This document shows positions 48,005 through 61,615 of a stretch of 64,000 nucleotides of DNA, piece after piece. The notes below the pieces were generated by a model. That model was not told the DNA's origin. It searched no databases and worked only from the letters and a program-made list of their open reading frames with translations. Within the stretch, counting starts at the first letter, position 1; the number at the start of each line of letters is the position of its first letter. The position numbers and the translations under genes are program-made. This DNA comes from Fratercula arctica (taxonomy: Eukaryota; Chordata; Aves; Charadriiformes; Alcidae): contig CANTUZ010000014.1 of NCBI GenBank assembly GCA_947846985.1, forward strand, positions 13,040,778 to 13,104,777, given 5' to 3'.

Positions 48005-48339
48005 CCTCCCGCCCCGCCGCGGTTCCGCCGGGCACTGGGCGGTTTTGGGGTGGGTTGGGGCGGTTTTGGGACGGTCGCACCGACTCCCCCGCCCCCGGAG
48101 CCGGCCCGGCTGCCCCACGGCGGCGGGGGGGGGGGGGGGGGGTGTCTGCGCCGCTTCCCCCCCCCCAACCCCCCCGCGCCGGGACCCCCTTCGCGCCGCA
48201 GCCGAATCCCACCGCGGTTTTGGGGGGTCGTCACCGGCTGCTCCCCCCGCCCAGAGCCCGGATCCGGGAAAAGCGCCGGGTTTTGGGGGGGCAATCGGGG
48301 GGGGGGGGTGGGGTGGGGTGTGAAGTGGAGAAACCCCGG

Positions 48340-48875
48340 ATCCCGGGGAGAATTCCCCCAAAACGTGGATTCCGGGGAGGATCCCCCCAAACCTGAACTG
48401 CGGGGAGAAGCCCCCCAAATCCCGACATCCCGGGGGGGAGCTCCCAAAATCGCAACTTCGGGGAGGAATTCCCCCCAAAAATCTGAATTCCAGGGAGAAT
48501 TCCCCCAAAACTCAAACTCCGGGGAGAGTCCCCCCAAAAAATCCAAATTCTGGGAAGAATCCCCCCCCCCAAACCTGCGTTATGTGGAGAATCCCCCCCA
48601 AAACTGAAATCCTGGGGAAAACCGCCCAAAATCTCAAGGTCTGGGGGGAAACCCCCAAAACCTGGATTCTGGGGAGAATCCCCCAAAAATGTGAATTCCG
48701 GGGAGAATCCCCCAAAACTCTGATTCTGGAGAGACTCCCCCAAACTCCGAATTCCGGGGAGAATCCCCCAAAAACTCCGAATTCCGGCAAGAATCCCCCG
48801 AAACCTGAATTTTGTAATTTTGTGTGGAGAATCCCCCAAAACCCCGATTCCGGGGAGAATCGCCCCAAAACCCGC
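48340..48875. repeat. GAATTCCGGGGAGAATCCCC minisatellite upstream of NANOS3
   Basis: Unit of about 30-35 bases (CCCCCAAAACTCTGATTC plus TGGGGAGAATC), about 16 degenerate copies, 340-870 bases upstream of the NANOS3 start codon. It overlaps the expected promoter side. Confidence 0.92.
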
Positions 48876-48879
48876 CTGG

Positions 48880-49570
48880 GGAGGGGGGGGGGGGGGGGGG
48901 GAGTTGTGGCTCCGCCGTTGTGTTCCGCCCCCCCCCCCCCCCCCCCCGGGGCCAAACGCTCGGGAATGGGGTAAATCACCCGCTAACGAGCGGCACAATC
49001 ACCCCCCGCCCCCGGCCTCCGGTTTGGGGAGAAAAAGGGGGGTTTTGGGGCTCCCGGCCGGGGAAGGTCCCCGCCGTGGCGGTGGCCGCGGTGACAAAGG
49101 GCCGGTGGCACCTGGCGCGTGGCGGCGGCGCGAGGCCGGGCGCCAAAACCGGCCAAATCCGCCCAAACTGCCCCAAAACCTAAACTTGGGGCTTTTTTTC
49201 CCCCCAAATCGCGGGGTCAAGGGTCGCGTCGCGCCGCGCTCGCGCCGCCGTGGCCCCGCGGGGACGCCGGGGGTGACATCGGCGCGTGACGCGCGGGGGG
49301 GGGGGGGCGGGAAGAACGAGAAAAAGGCCAAAAATGGGCAATTTGCGCGGTGGAGGCAGAAACTGACGGTATTTCGACCCAAAAGCCGAGCGCGGGGGGG
49401 GGGGGCGAGCGGGTCCCCTCCCGTCCCCGCGGGTCCCCTCGTGCCGGGGTGGGGCCGGGGCCGCTTTTGGGGACAAACCCGCCGGTTTTGGCCCCGCCGT
49501 TGGGGGGGGGGGGGGGGGGGGCTTAAAAATGGGGGGGAAAAGGGCAAAATGGCCACTGGGGGGGGCAGGG
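48880..49570. other. Unassigned unique GC-rich sequence
   Basis: Not repetitive except for G/C homopolymers. Nothing matches a protein I recognise on either strand. It could hold NANOS3 regulatory sequence. Confidence 0.4.
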
Positions 49571-49574
49571 AGGC

Positions 49575-49900
49575 GCCCCCCCCCCCCCCTCGCGGCGGGC
49601 GCCAACGGGGCGTGGGCGCGTGGGCGTGGCCATGGGGCGTGGTCTTGGGGGGCGTGGCCGGGCCCCGCCTTGCGCGCGGCGGGAAGGGGGGAGGGAGGGA
49701 GCGGGTCACCTGAGGCCACCGGCCCCGCCCACGGGGCGCAGGTCCCGCCCCCCGCCGCCTCTCATTGGCCGCCCGCCCGCCCCCCCCCCCCCCCCATTGG
49801 CTGCCGCCCCCGTCGCTCCGCGTTGGCGCGCTCCCGGCCCGCCCTTAACCCCTGCGGCGCCGCCGGGTCGGCGGGAGGGGAGCGGGGGGGTCGGGTCGGG
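49575..49900. promoter_or_regulatory. Orphan CpG island
   Basis: CpG-rich with GGGCGTGG and CCCGCCC boxes, two ATTGGC CCAAT boxes (near 49764 and 49796) and GTCACCTGA. It looks like a housekeeping promoter, but no first coding exon is recognised on either side. Direction unknown. Confidence 0.45.
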
Positions 49901-49984
49901 TCGGGGGGGGTTTGGGGGTCTGGGGGGGGGCACCCCCTGTCCCCGAACCCAAACCCGCGCAGCAGGGCCCGCCCCGGGGCCCAG

Positions 49985-51070
49985 GGGAACGGCGTGGCCT
50001 GGCAGGGCGTGTGTGGCATGGCACAGCGTGTGTGGCATGGCGTGCATGGCAGGGTGCGTACGGCACGGCACGGCGTCACACGGCGCGTATGGCACGGCAC
50101 GGCCTGGCACAGCATGGCACGTACGGCGTGTGTGGCATCGCACGTACGGCACGGCACGGCGTGGCATCACACGCCGCGTATGGCACGGCACGGCCTGTAT
50201 CGTGTGGCGCAGCATGGCGTCACGTGGCACGGCGTGACATGGCACGACACGGCACAGCATGTGCAGCTTGGCACAGCCTGGCCTGGTGTGGCTGGCTTGG
50301 CACGGACAGCAGGGCCTGGCATGGCCTGGCATGGGGTGGCGTGTATGGCACGGCCCGGCATGGCACAGCATGGCACAGGGTGGTGTGTATGGAACGGCAC
50401 GGCCTGGCACAGCCTGGCACGGGGTGGTGTGTATGGCATGGCCTGGCATGGCACGGCCTGGCACGGGGTGGTGTGTATGGCACGGCCTGGCACAGCCTGG
50501 CACAGGGTGCCGTGTATGGCACGGCCTGGCATGGCACGGCCTGGCACGGGGTGGTGTGTATGGCACGGCACGGCATGGCATGGCATGGCACAGGGTGGCG
50601 TGTATGGCACGGCATGGCATGGCACGGCCTGGCACGGGGTGGTGTGTATGGCACGGCCTGGCATGGCACGGCCTGGCACGGGGTGGCGTGTATGGCACGG
50701 CATGGCCCGGCATGGCATGGCACGGGGTGGTGTGTATGGCACGGCCTGGCACAGCCTGGCACAGGGTACCGTGTATGGCACGGCCCGGCATGGCACGGCC
50801 TGGCACAGGGTGGCGTGTATGGCACGGCACGGCATGGCACGGCCTGGCACGGGGTGGTGTGTATGGCACGGCACGGCATGGCATGGCATGGCACAGGGTG
50901 GCGTGTATGGCACGGCATGGCATGGCACGGCCTGGCACGGGGTGGTGTGTATGGCATGGCACGGCATGGCCCGGCACGGCATGACCTGCCAGGGGGTGGC
51001 GTGTATGGCACGGCCTGGCACGGGGCGGCGTGTATGGCACGGCACGGCATGGCACGGCATGGCCCACCGT
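49985..51070 (+). repeat. GGCACGGCCTGGCACGGGG minisatellite
   Basis: 5-base substeps (GGCAC/GGCAT) inside units of about 40-60 bases that carry GGGTGGTGTGTATGGCACGG. About 1.1 kb, with no stops in several frames. Confidence 0.95.
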
Positions 51071-51302
51071 GAGCGAGGAAACGGGCCAAGAGCCGGGCAC
51101 GGCCAGGGCTCTCCTCACCGGGACGTGCCACAGGCCCGTGGCCAGGCTGGCACGCGGTGGCACGCGGTGGCATGTGATGGCACACGGTGGCTGTGGCGGT
51201 TGTCCCCGCGCTGTCCCCTTGTCCCCCCGCCGTGCCGGGCGGTGCCGGTGCCGCGGTGCCGGTGCCAGGGGGGCCCGTCCTGGCGGGGGGAGGTGGCGCC
51301 GG

Positions 51303-52199
51303 TGACTCACCGCAGCCCGATGGGGGGGGGGGGGACACGGGGGGGTCACGGGGCCGTGGGGGGGGGGAACCGGGCCCGGGCGGGACCCGCCTCCTGGCAC
51401 GGGGGGGGACGGACGAGGGGGGTCCCCCATGGACGAGGGGCACCGGGGAAGCCCTGAGGGCCCGGGGGGGGCACAGGGGGGTCCGGGGGGGGCACGGGGT
51501 GCCCCCGCCCTCGGCGGCCCCGGGCGGTCCCTCCCCGGTGACTCACGGGCGCGTGGCTGCGCCCTGACTCACCCCCCCGGGCCCCCCCCGCCGGGGTCCC
51601 CCGGGGCCCCCCCGGCCCCAGCGGGGAGGGGGGGGGGGCAGGGACGGGGGGGGGGGAGTTTTGGGGTGTGGGGGGGGCCCATGGGTGGGGGGGGGGGGGC
51701 ATAGGTGCATGGCGGGGGGGGGGGTTATGGGGGCCCATGGAGGGATTATGGGTGCACTGGGGGGTCCCATGGGTGCATGGAGGGGCAGGGGTGCAGGGGG
51801 GGGGGTGCGGGATTTTGGGGGTATGGGGGGGCCCGTGGGTGCATGGGGGGGGTCCATGGGGTGCAGGGGGGGTCCATAGGTGCATGGAGGGGGGTTATGG
51901 GTGCATGGGGGGGGTCCCATGGGTGTACAGGGGGGTCCGTGGGGTGCAGGGGGGTCCCATGGGTGCAGGGGGGGTTATGGGTGCCCAAGGGCCCATAGGC
52001 ACCAGTGGGGGCACCGGCCTCTCCCCCCCCCCGCCGTGTCCCCCTGCCCCCAGGTCGGGGGGGCTGGGACCCCCCTGGGGACCTCCCTGGGGACACCCGC
52101 CGTTGGGGCGCGTGGGGGGGCCCGGGCGCGGCGGTGCCGTGGGGCGGCCGTGGGGCGCCTGCCAGCCCGGGGCTGCCGGTGAGTCAGCGCCGTGACTCA
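51303..52199. promoter_or_regulatory. Cluster of AP-1/MARE-like TGA(G/C)TCA sites
   Basis: TGACTCA at 51303-51309, 51539-51545, 51565-51571 and 52193-52199, plus TGAGTCA at 52180-52186. The last two form a close pair, each followed by GC (MAF/NF-E2-type extension). Possible enhancer; function unproven. Confidence 0.35.
51655..51995 (+). repeat. CATGGGTGCATGGGGGG repeat
   Basis: G-runs with CCATGGGTGCA, TTATGGGTGC and GGTGCAGGGG steps of about 20 bases. Confidence 0.85.
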
Positions 52200-52279
52200 G
52201 CCCCACCACAAACACCGCGTCGCGCGGCAACGTTCGGCCCCACGGCGCCGACCCACGGAAATGCCACTGGGCCCCACGG

Positions 52280-52890
52280 CACCGCCCCACGGCACCACCC
52301 CATGGCACCGACCCCCGGCACTGACCCCCGGCACCGACCCCCGGCACCTCCCCATGGCACCGACCCCCGGCACCGACCCCTGGCACTGACCCCGGCACCT
52401 CCCCATGGCACTGACCCCCGGCACTGACCCCCGGCACCGACCCCCGGCACCGACCCATGGCACCGACCCCCGGCACTGACCCCCGGCACCGACCCATGGA
52501 CCCACTGACCCACAGCACCGACCCCCGGCACCGACCCCCGGCACCAACCCATGGCACCGACCCCCGGCACCTGACCCCCGGCACCGACCCCCTGGCACAC
52601 CGACCCCCGGCACCGACCCCCGGCACTGACCCCTGGCACCTCCCCATGGCACCAACCCCCGGCACTGACGCCCGGCACCGACCCCCGGCACTGACCCCTG
52701 GCACCTCCCCATGGCACCGACCCCCAGCACTGACCCCTGGCACCGACCCCCGGCACCTCCCCATGGCACTGACCCCTGGTACCGACCCCCGGCACGACCC
52801 CCGGCACCTCCCCATGGCACCGACCCCCGGCACCGACCCCCCGGCACTGACCCCCGGCACCGACCCCCGGCACCGACCCCCGGCAATGTG
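52280..52890 (+). repeat. GGCACCGACCCCCGGCACTG minisatellite
   Basis: 12-base steps (GACCCCCGGCAC) with CCTCCCCATGGCAC variants, about 50 copies. Confidence 0.95.
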
Positions 52891-53174
52891 CTTGGCCCCA
52901 CGGCACGGACTCATGGACCCATGGCACTACCCCACCGACCCACGGCCCCGACCCACAGCCCCCAGCCCCACGGCCCCGTCACCATCCCACCGTGGCCCCA
53001 TGGCCATGGACCTGCAGCCCCATGGCCCTGATCCCTGGGAACGGCATCCCCTTGGAGGGGTTCCGGGGGGGGGGCCCAGGCGTGTCCCATGCCTGGGGGG
53101 GGGGGGGAGGAGGGGCAGCTGCTCGGGAATGTCGGGATGCGCTGCCGGAATGCAGGGCCTTGGCTGGGTCCTTG

Positions 53175-56100
53175 TCCCGTCCTCTCCCATCCCCATCCCA
53201 TCACATCCCCATCCCATCCCCATCCCATCCCCATCCCATCCCATCCCCATCCCATCCCCATCCCATCCCATCCCCATCCCATCCCATCCCATCCCATCCC
53301 CATCCCAATCCCCATCCCATCCCCATCCCCATCCCATCCCATCCCATCCCATCCCATCCCCATCCCCGTCCCATCCCCATCCCATCCCCATCCCCATCCC
53401 CATCCCATCCCATCCCATCCCCATCCCATCCCCATCCCATCCCATCCCATCCCATCCCCATCCCATCCCCATCCCCATCCCATCCCATCCCCATCCCCAT
53501 CCCATCCCATCCCATCCCCATCCTCATCCCATCCCATCCCATCCCCATCCCATCCCCATCCCATCCCTATCCCTATCCCATCCCCATCCCATCCCCATCC
53601 CCATCCCCATCCCATCCCATCCCCATCCCCATCCCATTCCCATCCTCGTCCCCATCCCATCCCATCCCATCCCCGTCCCCATCCCATCCCCATCCCATCC
53701 CCATCCCATCCCATCCCATCCCATCCCCATCCCATCCCCATCCCCAGTCCCATCCCCATCCCCATCCCATCCCATCCCATTCCCATCCTCGTCCCCATCC
53801 CATCCCATCCCCATCCCCATCCCATCCCAATCCCCGTCCCATCCCATCCCCATCCCCATCCCATCCCATCCCATCCCATCCCATCCCCATCCCCATCCCC
53901 ATCCCATCCCATCCCATCCCCATCCCATCCCCATCCCATCCCATCCCCATCCCCATCCCATCCCATCCCCATCCCCATCCCATCCCATCCCATCCCCATC
54001 CCCATCCCATCCCATCCCATCCCCATCCCATCCCCATCCCCATCCCCGTCCCCATCCCATCCCCATCCCATCCCATCCCCATCCCCATCCCCATCCCATC
54101 CCCATCCCCATCCCATCCCCATCCCATCCCATCCCATCCTCATCCCATCCCATTCCCATCCCCATCCCATCCCATCCCATCCCCATCCCATCCCCATCCC
54201 ATCCCATCCCATCCCATCCCCATCCCATCCCCATCCCATCCCATCCCCATCCCATCCCATCCCATTCCATCCCATCCCATCCCATCCCATCCCCATCCCA
54301 TCCCATCCCATCCCATCCCCATCCCATCCCCATCCCATCCCATCCCATCCCATCCCCATCCCATCCCATCCCATCCCATCCCCATCCCCATCCCATCCCC
54401 ATCCCCATCCCATCCCCATCCCATCCCATCCCATCCCATCCCATCCCATCCCATCCCATCCCCAGTCCCCATCCCATCCCATCCCCATCCCATCCCCATC
54501 CCCATCCCATCCCATCCCATCCCATCCCCATCCCCATCCCCATCCCCATCCCATCCCATCCCCATCCCCATCCCATCCCCATCCCATCCCATCCCCATCC
54601 CATCCCCATCCCCATCCCCATCCCATCCCCATCCCATCCCATCCCCATCCCATCCCATCCCATCCCATCCCATCCCTCCCCATCCCATCCCCATCCCATC
54701 CCCCGTCCCATCCCCATCCCATCCCATCCCATCCCATCCCCATCCCATCCCATCCCATCCCATCCCCATCCCATCCCATCCCCATCCCATCCCCATCCCA
54801 TCCCATCCCATCCCCATCCCCCTCCCCATCCCATCCCATCCCCATCCCATCCCCATCCCATCCCATCCCATCCCATCCCCATCCCCATCCCATCCCCATC
54901 CCCATCCCATCCCATCCCATCCCATCCCATCCCATCCCATCCCATCCCATCCCCATCCCATCCCCATCCCATCCCATCCCATCCCATCCCCATCCCCATC
55001 CCATCCCATCCCATCCCATCCCATCCCATCCCATCCCATCCCATCCCATCCCCATCCCCATCCCATCCCATCCCATCCCATCCCCATCCCATCCCATCCC
55101 CATCCCATCCCCATCCCCATCCCCATCCCATCCCATCCCCATCCCATCCCCATCCCATCCCCATCCCCATCCCATCCCCATCCCATCCCCATCCCATCCC
55201 CATCCCATCCCCATCCCCATCCCCTCCCATCCATCCCCATCCCATCCCCATCCCATCCCATCCCCATCCCATCCCCATCCCATCCCATCCCATCCCATCC
55301 CCATCCCATCCCCATCCCCATCCCCATCCCATCCCCATCCCATCCCCATCCCATACCCCATCCCATCCCCATCCCATCCCCATCCCATCCCATCCCCATC
55401 CCCATCCCCATCCCATCCCATCCCCATCCCCATCCCCATCCCATCCCATCCCATCCCATCCCCATCCCCATCCCCATCCCATCCCATCCCCATCCCATCC
55501 CCATCCCATCCCCATCCCCTCCATCCCATCCCCATCCCCATCCCCATCCCATCCCATCCCCATCCCATCCCCATCCCATCCCCATCCCATCCCATCCCAT
55601 CCCCATCCCATCCCATCCCCATCCCCATCCCATCCCATCCCATCCCATCCCCATCCCATCCCCATCCCATCCCATCCCCATCCCATCTCCCATCCCATCC
55701 CATCCCCATCCCATCCCATCCCCATCCCATCCCCATCCCATCCCATCCCATCCCCATACCCCATCCCATCCCATCCCCAGCCCATCCCATCCCCATCCCA
55801 TCCCCATCCCATCCCATCCCATCCCATCCATCCCATCCCCATCCCCATCCCATCCCATCCCCATCCCATCCCCATCCCATCCCATCCCATCCCCATCCCA
55901 TCCCCATCCCATCCCCATCCCATCCCCATCCCATCCCCATCCCCATCCCATCCCCCATCCCATCCCATCCCCATCCCCATCCCCATCCCATCCCCATCCC
56001 ATCCCCATCCATCCCATCCCCATCCCCATCCCCATCCCATCCCATCCCCATCCCATCCCATCCCCATCCCACCCATTCCCAATCCCTCCATCTCCCATCC

Positions 56101-59100
56101 ATCCCCATCCCCATCCATCCCATCCCATCCCATCCCATCCCATCCCATCCCATCCCCATCCCATCCCCATCCCATCTCCCATCCCCATCCCCATCCCCAT
56201 CCCAGTCCCCATCCATCCCATCCCCATCCCCATCCCATCCCCATCCCATCCCATCCCCATCCCATCCCCATCCCATCCCCATCCCTCCCCATCCCATCCC
56301 CATCCCCATCCCATCCCATCCCCATCCCATCCCATCCCCATCCCATCCCCATCCCATCCCCATCCCATCCCAGTCCCATCCCATCCCATCCCATCCCCTA
56401 CCCATCCCATCCCCATCCATCCCCATCCCTCCCAGCCCCATCCCATCCCCTATCCCATCCCCATCCCATCCCCATCCCCATCCCATCCCCATCCCATCCC
56501 ATCCCCATCCCATCCCCATCCCATCCCTCCCATCCCCATCCCATCCCCATCCCCATCCCATCCCATCCCCATCCCATCCCCATCCCATCCCCTCCCATCC
56601 CATCCATCCCCATCCCATCCCCATCCCATCCATCCCCATCCCATCCCCATCCCCATCCCATCCCCATCCCATCCCTCCCCATCCCATCCCCATCCATCCC
56701 CATCCCATCCCCATCCCCATCCCCATCCCATCCCTCCCATCCCATCCCCATCCCATCCCATCCCCATCCCTCCCCATCCCATCCCCATCCCCATCCCTCC
56801 CTCCATCCCTCCCATCCCTCCCCATCCCATCCCCATCCCATCCCATCCCTCCCATCCCCATCCCCATCCCATCCCATCCCCATCCCATCCCATCCCATCC
56901 CATCCCCATCCCATCCCATCCCATCCCCATCCCCCATCCCCATCCCATCCCATCCCATCCCCTCCCATCCCCTACCCATCCCATCCCATCCCCATCCCAT
57001 CCCATCCCATCCCCATCCCCATCCCCATCCATCCCATCCCATCCCATCCCCATCCCCATCCCTCCCATCCCGCATCCCCATCCTCCCATCCCATCCCATC
57101 CCATCCCATCCCCATCCCCATCCCCATCCCATCCCATCCCCATCCCATCCCATCCCCTCCCATCCCATCCCATCCCATACCATCCCCATCCCATCCCCAT
57201 CCCCATCCCCATCCCATCCCATCCCCATCCCCATCCCATCCCCATCCCCATCCCCATCCCATCCCATCCCATCCCCCTCCCCATCCCCATCCCATCCCAT
57301 CCCCATCCCCATCCCATCTCCATCCCCATCCCCATCCCCATCCCATCCCATCCCATCCCCATCCCATCCCCCATCCCATCCCATCCCCATCCCCATCCCC
57401 ATCCCATCCCCATCCATCCCCATCCCATCCGCATCCCCATCCCATCCCCATCCCATCCCATCCCATCCCATCCCCATCCCATCCCATCCCCATCCCCTCC
57501 CCATCCCCATCCCATCCCCCCATCCCCATCCCATCCATCCCATCCCCATCCCATCCCATCCCATCCCCATCCCATCCCCATCCAATCCCATCCCCATCCC
57601 CATCCCATCCCATCCCCATCCCATCCCCATCCCATCCCATCCCCATCCCCATCCCCATCCCATCCCATCCCCATCCCATCCCCATCCCATCCCAATCCCC
57701 ATCCCATCCCCATCCCATCCCCATCCCATCCCATCCCATCCCCATCCCCTCCCATCCCCATCCCATCCCATCCCTCCATCCATCCCATCCCATCCCATCC
57801 CATCCCATCCCATCCCATCCCCATCCCATCCCCATCCCATCCCATCCCATCCCATCCACCATCCCATCCCATCCATCCCATCCCCATCCATCCCCATCCC
57901 ATCCATCCCCATCCCCATCCCATCCCTCCCATCCCCATCCCATCCCATCCCATCCCATCCCCAATCCCCATCCCATCCTCCCATCCATCCCCCATTCCCC
58001 ATCCCCATCCCCGATCCCATCCCATCCCCATCCCTCCATCCCCATCCCATCCCCATCCCATCCCTCCCCATCCCATCCCCCCCATCCCCATCCCATCCCA
58101 TCCCCATCCCATCCCATCCCATCCCTCCCCATCCCATCCCATCCCCATCCCATCCCTCCCATCCCATCCCCATCCCTCCCATCCCATCCCATCCCATCCC
58201 ATCCCCATCCATCCCATCCCATCCCATCCTCATCCCATCCCATCCCCATCCCATCCCATCCCATCCCCATCCATCCCATCCCATCCCATCCCCATCCATC
58301 CCCATCCCATCCCTCCCATCCCCATCCCATCCCATCCCATCCCCATCCCATCCCATCCCCATCCCCATCCCATCCCATCCCCATCCCATCCCATCCCCAT
58401 CCCATCCCCATCCATCCCATCCCATCCCCATCCCATCCCATCCCCATCCCATCCCATCCCCATCCCATCCCCATCCCATCCCCATCCCCATCCCATCCCA
58501 TCCATCCCATCCCCATCCCATCCCATGCCCATCACCATCCCCATCCATCCCCATCCCATCCCATCCCATCCCCATCCAATCCCATCCCATCCCATCCCCG
58601 TCCCGTCCATCCCATCCCATCCCATCCCAATCCCATCCCCGTCCCATCCCCATCCCATCCCCATCCCCATCCCGTCCCCATCCCATCCCCATCCCATCCC
58701 CGTCCCGTCCCATCCCATCCCATCCCATCCCCATCCCCATCCCTCCCTATCCCTATCCCATCCCCATCCCATCCCGTCCCGTCCCATCCATCCCCATCCC
58801 ATCCTCATCCCATCCCCATCCCTCCCCATCCCATCCCATCCCCATCCCATCCCATCCCATCCCATCCCATCCCATCCCCATCCCCATCCCATCCCATCCC
58901 CATCCCATCCCGTCCCGTCCCATCCCATCCCCATCCCATCCTCATCCCATCCCATCCCCTCCCCATCCCATCCCATCCCATCCCATCCCATCCCATCCCC
59001 ATCCCACCCCCATCCCCATCCCATCCCATCCCCATCCCATCCCCATCCCATCCCCATCCCCATCCCATCCCATCCCATCCCATCCCATCCCCATCCCCAT

Positions 59101-59810
59101 CCCATCCCATCCCATCCCCATCCCATCCCCATCCCATCCCATCCCCATCCCATCCCCATCCCATCCCATCCCATCCCATCCCCATCCCATCCCATCCCAT
59201 CCCCATCCCACCCCATCCCATCCCCATCCCATCCCCATCCCATCCCATCCCCATCCCCATCCCAGTCCATCCCATCCATCCATCCCCATCCCTCCCCATC
59301 CCCATCCCATCCCCATCCCATCCCCATCCATCCCCATCCCCATCCCATCCCATCCCCATCCCATCCCCATCCCCATCCCCATCCCATCCCCATCCCCATC
59401 CCATCCCCATCCCATCCCCATCCCATCCCCATCCCCATCCCCATCCCATCCCCATCCCATCCCCATCCACATCCCCATCCCATCCCATCCCATCCCATCC
59501 CATCCCCATCCCATCCCCATCCCATCCCCATCCCATCCCCATCCACATCCCCATCCCATCCCATCCCCATCCATCCCATCCCATCCCCATCCCATCCCCA
59601 TCCCATCCCATCCCCATCCCCATCCCCATCCCCATCCCATCCCCATCCCATCCCATCCCCATCCCATCCCCATCCCCATCCCATCCCCATCCCCATCCCA
59701 TCCCCATCCCATCCCCACCCCATCCCCATCCCATCCCCATCCCATCCCATCCCCATCCCATCCCCATCCCATCCCATCCCCATCCCAGTCCATCCCAATC
59801 CATCCCAGTC
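53175..59810 (+). repeat. 6.6-kb CCCAT/CCCCAT satellite
   Basis: Almost uninterrupted CATCC(C) steps: CCCAT (5) and CCCCAT (6) in irregular alternation, with rare CATCCAT, CTCCC, GTCCC and TATCC variants, denser between about 55.9 and 58.5 kb. Simple sequence with no stop codons in many frames explains the giant apparent open frames on both strands. The minus strand is GGGATGGGGATGGG. Confidence 0.98.
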
Positions 59811-59960
59811 CATCTCTTCCCATTCCCAGTCTTGGGGTTTCTCCGTGTCCCCGGATCCCTTCTCCCTGCAGAGGCTCCGGAGGGGCCCGATCCCGGACAG
59901 GGCTTCCCCCGCCGGCTGCCGTCCCGCGCTGCACACGCGTGTGCTCACGTGTGGTGCCAT
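59811..59960 (+). other. Short unique island between satellites
   Basis: About 150 bases of ordinary sequence (TTGGGGTTTCTCCGTGTCCC, CTTCTCCCTGCAGAGGCTCC). No gene recognised. Confidence 0.5.
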
Positions 59961-59964
59961 GACA

Positions 59965-61205
59965 CCGTGACGTGTGTGGTGCAGCCCCCGTGCGGCGTGT
60001 CCCCCGTGTCCCCGTGTCCCCGTGTCCCCACGCGGTGCTGGCGTGTCGTGTCCCCCGTGTCCTGCGTGTCCCCCGTGTCCCCGTGTCCCCGTGTCCCCGT
60101 GCGGCGCTGGCGTGTTGTGTCCCACGTGTCCTGCGTGTCCCCCGTGTCCCCGTGTCCCCGCACGGCGCTGGCGTGTCGTGTCCCCCGTGTCCTGCGTGTC
60201 CCCCATGTCCCCGTGTGGTGCTGGCTTGTCGTGTCCTCGTGTCCCCGTGTCCCCGTGTCCCCGCGCGGCGCTGGCGTGTCGTGTCCCCTGTGTCCCACGT
60301 GTCCCCCGTGTCCCCGTGTCCCTGCGTGGCGCTGGCGTGTCGTGTCCCCCGTGTCCCGCGTGTCCCCCGTGTCCCCGTGTCCCCGCGCGGCACTGGCGTG
60401 TCGTGTCCCCCGTGTCCCCCGTGTCCCCACGTGGCACTGGCGTGTCGTGTCCCCGTGTCCCTGCGTGGCGCTGGTGTGTCATGTCCCCCCGTGTCCCTGT
60501 GTGTCCCCGTGTGGCGCTGGCGTGTCGTGTCCCTGTGTGTCCCCTGTGTCCCCGTGTCCCATGTGGCGCTGCCGTGTTGTGTCCCCCGTGTCCCTGCATG
60601 TCCCCCGTGTCCCTGTGTGGCACTGGCGTGTCGTGTCCCCCGTGTCCCCATGTGGCACTGGTGTGTCATGTCCCCCCGTGTCCCTGCGTGTCCCCATGTC
60701 CCTGCGTGGTGCTGGCGTGCTGTGTCCCCGTGTGTCCCCTGTGTCCCCATGTCCCCGTGTGGCGCTGGCGTGTTGTGTCCCCCGTGTCTCTGCGTGTCCC
60801 ACGTGTCCCCCCGTGTCCCTGCGTGTCCCCATGTCCCTGCGTGGTGCTGGCGTGCTGTGTCCCCGTGTGTCCCCTGTGTCCCCATGCTGTGTCCCCATGC
60901 TGTGTCCCCGTATGGGTGCCATGCCATGTCCCCATGTCCCCACGTGGCGCTGGCATGTCATGTCCCCTGTGTCCCTGCGTGTCCCACATGTCCCTGTGTG
61001 TCCCCTGTGTCCCCGTGTGGCGCTGGCGTGTTGTGTCCCCCGTGTCCCTGCGTGGCGGTGCCGTGTCATGTCCCCGTGTCCCTGTGTGGGTGCCGTGTCC
61101 CCATGTGGGTGCCGTGTCCCTGTGCCGTGTCCCTGTGTCCCCATGTCCCCGTGTGGGTGCCATGCCGTGTCCCCGTGTCCCCATGTCCCCGCGTGGGTGC
61201 TGCGG
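59965..61205 (+). repeat. GTGTCCCCCGTGTCCC minisatellite
   Basis: Short GTGTCCC(C) steps organised in units of about 45-75 bases carrying CGGCGCTGGCGTGTCGTGTC. About 1.2 kb, with no stops in several frames. Confidence 0.95.
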
Positions 61206-61274
61206 GCACGTGTGAGTGGGGGTGGGGATGGGGACAGCGATTTGGGGACTGGATCCCCCCCCCCCCCCGATCCG

Positions 61275-61615
61275 TGGGGCAGGGAGGCCATGGGGCACTA
61301 TGGGGCAGACGGGGATGCCATGGGGCGGGGGGGCCATGGGGCGCTATGGGGCAGACGGGGATGCCATGGGGCGGGGGGGGGCCGTGGGGCGCTATGGGGC
61401 AGGATGCCATGGGCCAGGGTGCCATGGGGCGCCGTGGGGTGGGGGTGCCGTGGGGCTGTGGGGAGCTGTGGGGCGCCGTGGGGCAGGATGCCATGGGGTA
61501 GGGTGCCATGGGGCGCCATGGGGTGGGGGTGCCGTGGGGCTGTGGGGAGCTGTGGGGCGCCGTGGGGCGGGGTGCCGTGGGGCAGGGTGCTGTGGGGCGC
61601 CGTGGGGCACTGGCC
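61275..61615 (+). repeat. GCCATGGGGCGCCGTGGGG repeat
   Basis: Steps of GGTGCCATGGGGCGCC and GATGCCATGGGGCAGG, including a higher-order duplication of about 100 bases (61410-61510 and 61510-61605). Confidence 0.93.

Noticed and set aside
53175..59810. Telomeric or interstitial telomere repeat
   Set aside because: The unit is CCCAT/CCCCAT, not CCCTAA; no TTAGGG motif present.
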